29,409 bases of DNA, taken from positions 1-29,409 of IMG/VR virus record IMGVR_UViG_3300028548_003903. One strand, written 5' to 3'. This DNA comes from a virus. A model generated the notes under the pieces. That model was not told the DNA's origin, did no database searches, and was given only the letters and a program-made list of their open reading frames with translations. The first letter of the stretch is position 1. Each line of letters starts with the position of its first letter. Positions 1 through 5,908 of this stretch are shown here, in pieces. Position numbers and translations under genes: made by a program.

Positions 1-1
1 A

Positions 2-568
2 ATGGGTATAAACCAAAAAGAAAGAGAAATCTTAGAAATCTTATATCCTGGAGAGTTGATAGAAGACATCCTTGTTAAGGTAAACAAAGCACGTGGATCT
101 ATAGTTGCTGACAACAGAACTTTCGGAGGATCTCAGACTGCGGAGAGAGTGGCCGCTGGAGACAGAGTTGGCCTTGGGCAAACAGTGGCTGACGTGGGGA
201 GAGTTGTTGCCTCTGGTGGATCAGACATCCTCGCAACTGCGGGAATTGTTACAAGACTGTTCGGCGGGAAGAAGCCTCCTTTTACAGACGAACAATTTAA
301 ACAGATCGCAAGACTAGTTATCTCCGAAGATGCTGACCTTTTAGAAGCAGCAATAACAGACCAAACTAAAATAGACGCAATGTTAAGGGCATTCGATAAA
401 GCAATAAAGATTGTTTCTGGCTCTCAGCCAAGAGTGACTGCTCTGACAAATACGACTGAGCCTATTGGTAATGTAGTTGATCCTACATTTTCAGGAGCCT
501 TGGCAGGGATCGTTAGTACAGTCAGCCCTGAGACTGGTCGTAAGATACAAGCAGCAGCAGCGCAGTAA
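2..568 (+). CDS. 3' part of an unidentified late (probably virion) protein
   Basis: An open frame of at least 188 codons runs from the left edge; an ATG lies at base 2, but no ribosome binding site can be seen because the window begins there. The gene may therefore start upstream and only its C-terminal part be shown. The protein is rich in Ala, Gly, Val and Thr, with a mid-part stretch of alternating small and hydrophobic residues and a helical segment near residues 95-145. It has no membrane segment or catalytic motif that I recognise. Lying last before the small lysis-like genes, on the same strand as the head genes at the right end, it fits the end of the structural block if the genome is circularly permuted. 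A virion-associated role is inference from position only. Confidence 0.6.
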   Translation: MGINQKEREILEILYPGELIEDILVKVNKARGSIVADNRTFGGSQTAERVAAGDRVGLGQTVADVGRVVASGGSDILATAGIVTRLFGGKKPPFTDEQFKQIARLVISEDADLLEAAITDQTKIDAMLRAFDKAIKIVSGSQPRVTALTNTTEPIGNVVDPTFSGALAGIVSTVSPETGRKIQAAAAQ

Positions 569-572
569 TGTT

Positions 573-743
573 GTGTGGGTTCTAGTCTGGGTTCAATTAA
601 TATCGGGCAAGCCAATGGATTACTTTCAACTGGGCTCTTATCAGAGTCATGCTATATGTGAACAAGAAAAAGACAAAGCAGAAGTGATGGTTACCCACAA
701 TGGGATTGCACTTGCTTGTCTAAAGGTTGATCCAAATGATTGA
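573..743 (+). CDS. Small conserved phage protein, unknown function
   Basis: A 56-residue protein if the GTG at 573 is used. The N-terminus (VWVLVWVQL) is a short hydrophobic strand, followed by a polar part with two cysteines and a closing strand (ALACLKV). I recall similar short proteins (VLVW start, cysteine and lysine-rich middle) from marine phages, but no function is known to me. The frame is open further upstream across the end of the previous gene, so the start is uncertain: GTG 573 lies just after the upstream stop (566-568), and a later ATG is at 615. No clear ribosome binding site precedes GTG 573, so coupling to the upstream gene is likely. Its stop overlaps the start of the next gene by 8 bases. 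Confidence 0.6.
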   Translation: MWVLVWVQLISGKPMDYFQLGSYQSHAICEQEKDKAEVMVTHNGIALACLKVDPND

Positions 744-1209
744 TCCTATTACAGCATTCTCTGCGGCAAGTATGGCATTCTCAGGTCTAAAGAAGGCCAT
801 TGCTGTCGGCAAAGACATTACATCAATGGGGAGCACTCTTTCCCAGTGGTCTAAGGCTGTTTCCGATATGGACTTTCTTGACGAGCAAGCCAAGAAGCCA
901 CCGATGTATAAGATGTTTTCTGACACACAAGCGTCAGCTCTGGACATCTGGACTAAGAAGCAGAAGCTCGCAGAGATGCGGGAAGAGCTAAGAGCGCATA
1001 TTTCTTGGACCTATGGGCCTTCGGCTTGGAAAGAAATTGTCAGGATTGAAGCACAACAGCGCAAGGCTCAAAGAGAAGCAGTATACAAGAAACAAGAATT
1101 TGTCGACAGTTGCATTAACTGGGCCATTGGGCTGTTAGCTTGCTTTGCGGGAGCAGGCATCTTGTTCGTTGTGATATATATAATTGGTGCCAAGCAGGGC
1201 AAATGGTGA
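736..1209 (+). CDS. Membrane-anchored conserved phage protein, unknown function
   Basis: A 157-residue protein. The ATG at 736 overlaps the stop of the upstream gene, which fits translational coupling; a TTG at 727 is also in frame. Residues 1-40 are mildly hydrophobic and small (DPITAFSAASMAFSGLKKA), the middle is a long charged helix rich in Lys, Gln and Glu (likely coiled coil), and residues about 128-152 form one strong transmembrane segment (WAIGLLACFAGAGILFVVIYII) with a short basic tail. The layout, a long helical domain on one side of a single C-terminal membrane anchor, is seen in phage proteins near holins. It lies two genes before an EF-hand protein with two membrane segments. A spanin-like or lysis-accessory role is possible, but a spanin normally has an N-terminal anchor, so this remains unassigned. 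Confidence 0.75.
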   Translation: MIDPITAFSAASMAFSGLKKAIAVGKDITSMGSTLSQWSKAVSDMDFLDEQAKKPPMYKMFSDTQASALDIWTKKQKLAEMREELRAHISWTYGPSAWKEIVRIEAQQRKAQREAVYKKQEFVDSCINWAIGLLACFAGAGILFVVIYIIGAKQGKW

Positions 1210-1344
1210 GTGTTCCTTTTAGAGCAAAGGCGAAAATGGCTAGTTGTAGATGAATTCGGGAAAATAGTCATAATCACCCGTGACAAGAATATTGCAATTA
1301 AATTTGCAAAAAACTGGAGAGATGCAAATGACAGAGTTCGATAA
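1210..1344 (+). CDS. Small 44-residue protein, unknown function
   Basis: An overlooked short gene. GTG at 1210 directly follows the TGA of the upstream gene and the frame runs to TAA at 1342-1344. The product reads as a normal small folded protein: two strands (KWLVVDEFG and KIVIITR) followed by a charged helix (NIAIKFAKNWRDAND). The composition is unlike random out-of-frame sequence. An AGGG about ten bases upstream is a weak ribosome binding site; coupling to the previous gene probably helps. The 3' end overlaps the start of the EF-hand gene by 17 bases. Function unknown. Confidence 0.55.
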   Translation: MFLLEQRRKWLVVDEFGKIVIITRDKNIAIKFAKNWRDANDRVR

Positions 1345-1672
1345 GGCAGATTTAGATTCCAACGGAAGCATTGACCGCTCGGAATGGAACAAACTCGAGC
1401 TAGAAGATCGCAGGCTTGAAATTGCAGATCAAGATTTAAAGCGCAATGCAGAGCGCAGATTCACAGGCTTGGCCTTGATGGGAATGCTGGTCTATCCGTT
1501 TATTATCCTGTTGGCCTCAGTTCTAGGCTTCGATAAAGCTGCTTCTCTTATAACTGACATCGCATCCGTGTACGTCATTGCAGCCAGCGGTGTGGTTGCG
1601 GCATTTATGGGATTCAATGCATATGCTGGTAAGACCAAAAAAGCATCTATTTCGTATGAAAAAGACAAATAG
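1328..1672 (+). CDS. EF-hand protein with two membrane segments (holin-like candidate)
   Basis: A 114-residue protein. I chose ATG 1328 because GGAGAG lies six bases upstream; an in-frame ATG at 1322 is the alternative. Residues about 6-18 (ADLDSNGSIDRSEW) match a canonical EF-hand calcium loop with D, D, N/S, S and E at the ligand positions. A charged helix follows, then two hydrophobic stretches at about 48-68 (LALMGMLVYPFIILLASVLG) and 78-98 (SVYVIAASGVVAAFMGF), with a basic Lys-rich tail. A small two-helix membrane protein at the end of the late block is what one expects of a holin, and similar EF-hand membrane proteins occur in marine phages. That it is the holin is inference. Its 3' end overlaps the opposing VRR-NUC gene by 26 bases. 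Confidence 0.75.
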   Translation: MTEFDKADLDSNGSIDRSEWNKLELEDRRLEIADQDLKRNAERRFTGLALMGMLVYPFIILLASVLGFDKAASLITDIASVYVIAASGVVAAFMGFNAYAGKTKKASISYEKDK

Positions 1673-2066
1673 TTTTAGCCAGATCTTCCCAGTCTTCTGT
1701 GCTTAAATTCCCTTGTCTGCTCCAAGAGCTAATTTCTACAAGGTGCTTTCTGGATGGCCTGTCGAAAAGAGCCTTGGCATGCCTCCCACTGATCAGAATA
1801 GTAAAGTCTCTGCCAACACGAATCAGGATCCAACTGCTTCCTCTATTCAGTATGTACTTTGTTGCCCAGAAAACTTGATGTAATCTCAGCCCACTGACGA
1901 ACCGCTTCTTTGGCCATTTATCAATGTACTTCAATTCTATCCATCCAGAGCACCCATCTTTTATGTAATGAACGTCTGGCATCCCTTGGGCAACTCTGTT
2001 TTCAACTCTGTACATAACTAAAGGCAAGTTGTTCCTTATTAGTGTCCAGAAATTCTTTTCACTCAT
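1647..2066 (-). CDS. VRR-NUC domain nuclease
   Basis: A 139-residue protein with the PD-(D/E)xK core of the VRR-NUC family: a conserved Glu/Arg stretch (RVENRVAQGMPDVHYI), Asp31 in GMPDV, and Glu44-x-Lys46 in GWIELK. In phages these stand-alone domains are thought to act on branched or free DNA ends, for instance as Holliday-junction or recombination nucleases. The start at 2066 overlaps the stop of the SNF2-like helicase by 8 bases and has GGAGG about six bases upstream, so the two are co-translated, and a helicase plus structure-specific nuclease pair is likely. This is the last gene of the leftward block; its stop lies inside the end of the opposing EF-hand gene. Family assignment is firm; the exact DNA substrate is unknown. 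Confidence 0.88.
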   Translation of the reverse strand: MSEKNFWTLIRNNLPLVMYRVENRVAQGMPDVHYIKDGCSGWIELKYIDKWPKKRFVSGLRLHQVFWATKYILNRGSSWILIRVGRDFTILISGRHAKALFDRPSRKHLVEISSWSRQGNLSTEDWEDLAKTICLFHTK

Positions 2067-3756
2067 TCTCTTCCTCCGACATGAATAATGATATTGGGTC
2101 TTTTGTTATAATGTCAGCAAGGCTCTTCTTTTCTCGAAGTGCTTGGATTATTTTGCTGTCGACTGTTTTGCGGGTCTCAATGTCGATATAGGTTACATTG
2201 TTTTTAGTTCCTATGCGGTGGCATCTATCTTCCGACTGCATGCGTTGCTCTAAATCGAAACTGTTCGAATAGTAGATCACATAATCAGCCGCAGTAAGCG
2301 TCAAGCCTATTCCCCCAGACTGAGGCTGTCCGATAAAATATTGTATCTTTGGATCATTCTGGAAGCGGTCAACGGCAACCTCTCTAGCGTCACTAGATAC
2401 ATCTCCGTGATAACTTACCGCTAGATCTCCAAGAGCACGCTCTATGGCTCTTAAATCAGCCTTAAAACGTGCCCAGATAATAACCTTAGAGTCAATGTCA
2501 CTTAGAATCTCTTTCATGGCTTCAATCCGAGGATTCTGCTCGTCTATCTGGGTGACACCACCCTCACTAGGAAACCATCCGCAAAGTATCTGCTGGAGCC
2601 TTAGCAGGCGAGTGATTGCCTCTGGAGCCTCGATCATATTGCCTTCAAGCTCCGCAACAAAAGACTTCTTCATATTCTGGTAAAGTTTCTTTTGCTTTGC
2701 AGTCATCTCAACATAATGACGCTGATATATTTTATCAGGCAGGTCTAGGCAGTCTTTCTTCAGGACTCTGAAGCTGTGGCCTTCGATGTTCCGAGTCAGC
2801 TCATCTATATTCTGATAAGAGATAATCTGCTTGTTCTCGAATCCACCCATAACGCAGTATCTTGCCCGAAAGGAATAAAAGCTGTCGTATCCTAGTGTTT
2901 GTGGGTCTAGGAACTTGAACTGAGAATAAACATCCTCTGGGCCTTTGGTCACAGGTGTGCCAGTCATTATCCTTTTGTAATCAGCTTGCTTGCCGAACTT
3001 GGTTATTATCTTTGTGCGCTTGGCTCCTGGACGCTTGATCCTAGAGCTTTCATCCACAACCAACATCACCTTGTTGCTTACAAGTATTTTCTGCATATAA
3101 TATATTGCCTTGGGACTAGTGAAAGCCTCGACATTGAATGTGAATATTTTAAGGTTGTTTTCTGAGGCGAAGACCTTGTCATATTCCTCTATGCGCTTCT
3201 TGGTCATTCCAGAGGTATAATAGAACGATTGATTTGTACACCAGTCAGGCATATGGATATCAATCTCTTTAAGCCAGTTGCGGTGAACTCCATTGGGGGC
3301 AATAACAACCAGCGCAGTGATCTTGCCTTTCCCGTATAAATATGCGGCACTGTCTATGATTACTTTGGTCTTGCCTGTGCCTTGTTCCATTAGCAATGCG
3401 AAGGCCTCTTTGTCTCGACTCATGTAGAAGGCTTTGCGCTGGTGTTCGAATGGCTTGGTTTTAAAATCATAATCGTCATTGCTAGGAAGCTCAGACTTCT
3501 TCATCTTTATGTTTTCTTCCATCTGCTGCAGGTTGAAAATATATCGATCAAGATCTGGCAGTGCAGAATTATCCCACTCAGCTTCTGGGAAATACTTATG
3601 GAGCCTTTCGATATTGGCTCCTGTGGGATCAAACAACAGATCTCTACCAACCCATCTTTTAAATCCAGGAAGCGTTGATAGCTTTTCAAAAGTATCGCCA
3701 CCAAGACTAGACTTGATGACGAGATACTTTCCATAATCTGCTTTAGTTATTTTCAT
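2059..3756 (-). CDS. SNF2-like superfamily 2 DNA helicase/translocase
   Basis: A 565-residue protein. ATG 3756 overlaps the stop of the upstream zinc-ribbon gene (ATGA) and follows a purine-rich GAGGA run, so I prefer it to an in-frame upstream ATG (3801) that would add an arginine-rich extension read from another gene. Visible motifs: Q-like FEHQRKAF (about 103-110), Walker A MEQGTGKTK (about 123-131), IAPNGVHRNWLKE (Ia), VDESSRIK (motif II, DESS in place of DEAH), TGTPVTKGP (III), then the C-terminal RecA-like domain with IIWARFKADL, GIGLTLTAA (V) and QSEDRCHRIG (VI). The N-terminal 100 residues are an accessory domain. Such phage enzymes are probably ATP-driven DNA translocases in replication or recombination; coupling to the VRR-NUC gene supports this. 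Confidence 0.92.
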   Translation of the reverse strand: MKITKADYGKYLVIKSSLGGDTFEKLSTLPGFKRWVGRDLLFDPTGANIERLHKYFPEAEWDNSALPDLDRYIFNLQQMEENIKMKKSELPSNDDYDFKTKPFEHQRKAFYMSRDKEAFALLMEQGTGKTKVIIDSAAYLYGKGKITALVVIAPNGVHRNWLKEIDIHMPDWCTNQSFYYTSGMTKKRIEEYDKVFASENNLKIFTFNVEAFTSPKAIYYMQKILVSNKVMLVVDESSRIKRPGAKRTKIITKFGKQADYKRIMTGTPVTKGPEDVYSQFKFLDPQTLGYDSFYSFRARYCVMGGFENKQIISYQNIDELTRNIEGHSFRVLKKDCLDLPDKIYQRHYVEMTAKQKKLYQNMKKSFVAELEGNMIEAPEAITRLLRLQQILCGWFPSEGGVTQIDEQNPRIEAMKEILSDIDSKVIIWARFKADLRAIERALGDLAVSYHGDVSSDAREVAVDRFQNDPKIQYFIGQPQSGGIGLTLTAADYVIYYSNSFDLEQRMQSEDRCHRIGTKNNVTYIDIETRKTVDSKIIQALREKKSLADIITKDPISLFMSEEENE

Positions 3757-3908
3757 TCCTCGTCTTCCTCTTGCTCTTCGATTTCGCCTGAGCCTTCGCA
3801 ACTATCGCAGACCCCCCAAACAACATCGATGTACCCACCGTTGACTATGTCAACGACAGGCTTATCATATTCACGACGACCCCAACCTTCGCAATCAGGA
3901 CAGTTCAC
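3753..3908 (-). CDS. Small zinc-ribbon protein (CPDC/CDSC)
   Basis: A 51-residue protein read from GTG 3908. Two CxxCxG knuckles (CPDCEGWG near residue 3 and CDSCEGSG near residue 34) are separated by a 25-residue beta-rich linker and followed by an acidic tail (EIEEQEEDEE). This resembles a DnaJ-type or ribbon-type four-cysteine zinc site. The GTG overlaps the stop of the upstream DUF6011-like gene (GTGA) and its own stop overlaps the helicase start (ATGA), so three genes are tightly coupled. AGAGG about eight bases upstream of GTG is a fair ribosome binding site. The acidic tail and coupling to the helicase suggest a partner or adaptor of the helicase; that is inference. Confidence 0.75.
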   Translation of the reverse strand: MNCPDCEGWGRREYDKPVVDIVNGGYIDVVWGVCDSCEGSGEIEEQEEDEE

Positions 3909-4603
3909 AGTCCGAACCTCTCTGCACATATGGGGCCGATGCCACGCTCGATACTTGCATGGACAGTCAGCTCACGGCCACAACACGCACAAGCTCCTGT
4001 TCTGCGACCATATGCCACAGCAGCAGAAAGTGGGCTCTCAGCTATCTGCTTGAGCTTAGACAAAGTGTCTTCTGGAGTGAATCGGATACCGAAGAATTTG
4101 CCTTCCTTGACTTTGCCCATATATTGCCCGTCGACCTTGACGTAAAGAGCACCAGCATTAGCACCAGCATCAGGTGCACGGGAGATAACCAAGTCCTCAA
4201 AACGGAACTTAGGAGTCTTGATGGCCTCGTGAGCCTTGTCGAAGATAGCAACAATATTGCTAAGGTCAACAGAAGGTGCCTCAGCACGTGCAGACTTGTT
4301 AGCCTTTACTTTCATAAGCATGGCAATCGCAGCACCAGTCTGCTTGTCGGAGAGCGAGCCACGATCAGAAAACTGCTCTACTAAAGAAGCAGCAAAAGAA
4401 TTCCAAGAAGACAATTCTTTAAGTGCCTCGATAAGTCCTGGATTGGCTTCGTTAAATTTAGCTTTATTTTCAGGAGCCATAAGCCTTGCTTTCTGCTGTG
4501 AAGCAAATTTCCTTTTCTGAATTCCACGAGCAACAATCCGCTCTTTGGTCCAAGTGCTGTAGTGGTAATTTCCTGCGCTGGTTACTGGTAAAAACATCGA
4601 CAT
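3905..4603 (-). CDS. DUF6011-like protein with C-terminal zinc site
   Basis: A 232-residue protein. The last 35 residues carry TGACACCGRELTVHAS followed by ERGIGPICAERFG, the four-cysteine signature I know as DUF6011, present in many phage and bacterial proteins and thought to bind zinc. The N-terminal 120 residues are basic and helical; residues about 130-190 look beta-rich (FRFEDLVISRAP, LYVKVDGQYMGKV). Function of the family is unknown to me; nucleic-acid binding is plausible. The first of two near ATGs (4603) is chosen because AGAAAGGA lies seven bases upstream. It is the first gene of a unit driven by the promoter cassette at 4632-4660 and is followed by the zinc ribbon, helicase and nuclease with overlapping ends. 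Confidence 0.8.
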   Translation of the reverse strand: MSMFLPVTSAGNYHYSTWTKERIVARGIQKRKFASQQKARLMAPENKAKFNEANPGLIEALKELSSWNSFAASLVEQFSDRGSLSDKQTGAAIAMLMKVKANKSARAEAPSVDLSNIVAIFDKAHEAIKTPKFRFEDLVISRAPDAGANAGALYVKVDGQYMGKVKEGKFFGIRFTPEDTLSKLKQIAESPLSAAVAYGRRTGACACCGRELTVHASIERGIGPICAERFGL

Positions 4604-4631
4604 AATAATTTCCTTTCTCAGTTGATAACTT

Positions 4632-4660
4632 ATTCTATCTTATTTAGACAGAAAGGTAAA
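4632..4660 (-). promoter_or_regulatory. Promoter cassette copy 1, driving the DUF6011-helicase-nuclease unit
   Basis: On the minus strand, TTTACC (4660-4655), a 17-base spacer and TAGAAT (4637-4632), then a leader with TTATCAACTGAGAAAGGA ending in the ribosome binding site of the gene at 4603. AGTCATTG (about 4690-4682) lies 29 bases upstream of the -35. The same layout occurs at 5848-5876, 14711-14739 and 20570-20598, which makes chance very unlikely. It looks like a host sigma-70 promoter. Confidence 0.8.
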
Positions 4661-4698
4661 GAACTTTGATCTATTCAAAAACAATGACTTACAGCTCT

Positions 4699-5136
4699 TT
4701 ACTTTAATAGATTATCAGGTCTGGGCATTGGTTTAGGTATTGGCTTGTCAGAATAAAACACATGTTCGCCTATTTTATTAATCTGTTGGAAGTGCCTTGC
4801 CCAGTAGGGAGATATGCTTTGATTGTGGTAGTGAGTTGCGTTATCTCCAACCGCCCAGATATGCTCCCCTTCTTCAATCATCAGCTTGGCAATTATTTTT
4901 GATATTCTAAAAGCACGTTCGTCTTGGGGCATATCTGACTTGCCGTCACACCACCAGCTAAAGGCACAGCTCTTAGAATTGGACTGCAGGACAACCTCGC
5001 AAACTGTGTTGGGATAGCTGGGAGAAGCCACTCTGTTAAGAGTGACCTCTGCTACAGCAAATTGGCCGTGTATTGGTTGGTTCCTTGCCTCGAAATAAAT
5101 ATTCAAGGCAAGGCACATTATTGCTGTTTGTATCAT
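4699..5136 (-). CDS. SleB-family cell wall hydrolase (endolysin)
   Basis: A 145-residue protein with the hallmark of the Hydrolase_2/SleB family: NIYFEARNQPIHGQFAVAEV then LNRV, with the expected catalytic Glu16, followed by CAFSWWCDG and the conserved GDNATHYHNQSISPYWA segment near the end. These enzymes are lytic transglycosylases or related muramidases that cleave peptidoglycan. The small single-domain size, with no wall-binding domain, fits an endolysin. The N-terminus is mildly hydrophobic but shows no clear signal peptide. Its start shares one base with the stop of the cysteine-peptidase-like gene (TAATG). It sits in the leftward block rather than beside the holin-like gene. A virion-borne role is less likely given the position. 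Confidence 0.9.
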   Translation of the reverse strand: MIQTAIMCLALNIYFEARNQPIHGQFAVAEVTLNRVASPSYPNTVCEVVLQSNSKSCAFSWWCDGKSDMPQDERAFRISKIIAKLMIEEGEHIWAVGDNATHYHNQSISPYWARHFQQINKIGEHVFYSDKPIPKPMPRPDNLLK

Positions 5137-5627
5137 TATGCCACCAAATCAAAATCAAAAGTGAATTGATCATCGCAGTTGCTGTCAAACTTAGGATTCT
5201 CAACTTCGTAAAAAGCATGCACAAGCCTCTTGCTCCAGTGGTGAGAAGCATCCATGGCTCTCCACTCAGGGACTTGGTTGTCGATTGTAGTCCAGTCACG
5301 GGTGTCCATTACTAGGACATGGCGAGTGATCTGGATGATGTAGACTTTGCCCTGCTCTAAATTCTCAGGGACAAATTTACTCAGCTTGCGCTTTTTCTCT
5401 AGGTGAGTCCACTTGCCTTTAATGCCAAGCTGCTTACAAGCTTTTGCGATGTTTCCTGTTGTCACACCTTTACAGTGACGCTTGCCTCTGATATTTTTCA
5501 GGGTCTGGTATGCTGGCTCATATTCTTTACCAGAAACCAACGCAACGGAAAATGGGCCGCACCACGTGATTCTTTTCTTGCCAGTCCAGTCAGTGATTTT
5601 TCTCTCCAGAGGGTTATGCTTATTCAT
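5136..5627 (-). CDS. Papain/C39-like cysteine peptidase candidate
   Basis: A 163-residue protein. ITWCGPFSVALVSG (Cys23) begins a helix just as in papain-fold and C39-like peptidases; ITRHVLVMD supplies His103 on a strand, and TIDNQVPEW supplies Asp116/Asn117 after a turn. The order Cys, His, Asp/Asn and the surrounding pattern (GP after Cys, V after His) fit a catalytic triad of the papain-like superfamily. I recall similar proteins in marine phages annotated only as hypothetical. The gene has AGAAAGGA upstream of ATG 5627 and is followed directly by the endolysin gene (TAATG). A role with the endolysin (cleaving peptide bonds of peptidoglycan) or in processing phage or host proteins are both open. 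Confidence 0.65.
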   Translation of the reverse strand: MNKHNPLERKITDWTGKKRITWCGPFSVALVSGKEYEPAYQTLKNIRGKRHCKGVTTGNIAKACKQLGIKGKWTHLEKKRKLSKFVPENLEQGKVYIIQITRHVLVMDTRDWTTIDNQVPEWRAMDASHHWSKRLVHAFYEVENPKFDSNCDDQFTFDFDLVA

Positions 5628-5662
5628 TTTGTATTCCTTTCTCAGTGGGTTGATATTAATAA

Positions 5663-5682
5663 GTGAGCAAATTAATGCTCAC
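5663..5682. other. Short inverted repeat in the leader of the peptidase gene
   Basis: GTGAGCA, a 6-base loop (AATTAA on the plus strand), then TGCTCAC: a perfect 7-bp stem between the 42-residue gene and the peptidase gene. It lies at the place where other units carry the promoter, while the shared leader part (TATCAAC...GAGAAAGGA) is kept downstream. There is no T-run after it on either strand, so it is not a standard terminator. It may be an RNA hairpin or an operator. Confidence 0.5.
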
Positions 5683-5691
5683 CAGTAAATA

Positions 5692-5820
5692 TCAATTTTT
5701 GCTTTCGCGGTAATCGCCAAGGCCATCTGTGTTGTATTTAGCTCTTATCAGGTCAACAATCCGCTGAGTGTTCTCATCGTCTATTGCCTTCTGTACTGCT
5801 GCTTTGAAAATCGGGTCCAT
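5692..5820 (-). CDS. Small 42-residue protein, unknown function
   Basis: ATG 5820 lies seven bases after AGAAAGGA in the leader of promoter cassette copy 2, so this is the first gene of that unit. The product (MDPIFKAAVQKAIDDEN start, RESKN end) is charged and mostly helical, with a helix over residues about 4-32 and a short polar tail. It is probably a small soluble regulator or inhibitor protein, but no family is recognised. The frame ends at TGA (5692-5694), 64 bases before the peptidase gene. Confidence 0.75.
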   Translation of the reverse strand: MDPIFKAAVQKAIDDENTQRIVDLIRAKYNTDGLGDYRESKN

Positions 5821-5847
5821 TTTAGTTCCTTTCTAAGTTGATAAGGA

Positions 5848-5876
5848 ACTCTATCTTTTCCCACCAGAGAAGTAAA
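5848..5876 (-). promoter_or_regulatory. Promoter cassette copy 2, driving the peptidase-endolysin unit
   Basis: On the minus strand TTTACT (5876-5871), 17 bases, TAGAGT (5853-5848), then the leader TTATCAACTTAGAAAGGA ending at the start of the 42-residue gene. AGTCATTG lies 30 bases upstream of the -35 and only a few bases after the stop of the DNA polymerase gene. Confidence 0.82.
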
Positions 5877-5908
5877 GAGTTTTCTTTCTCAATGAAACCA
5901 ATGACTTG

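Noticed and set aside
3757-3801. Arginine-rich N-terminal extension of the SNF2-like helicase
   Set aside because: The DNA encodes the acidic tail of the zinc-ribbon gene in another frame, and ATG 3756 overlaps that gene's stop in the usual ATGA manner.
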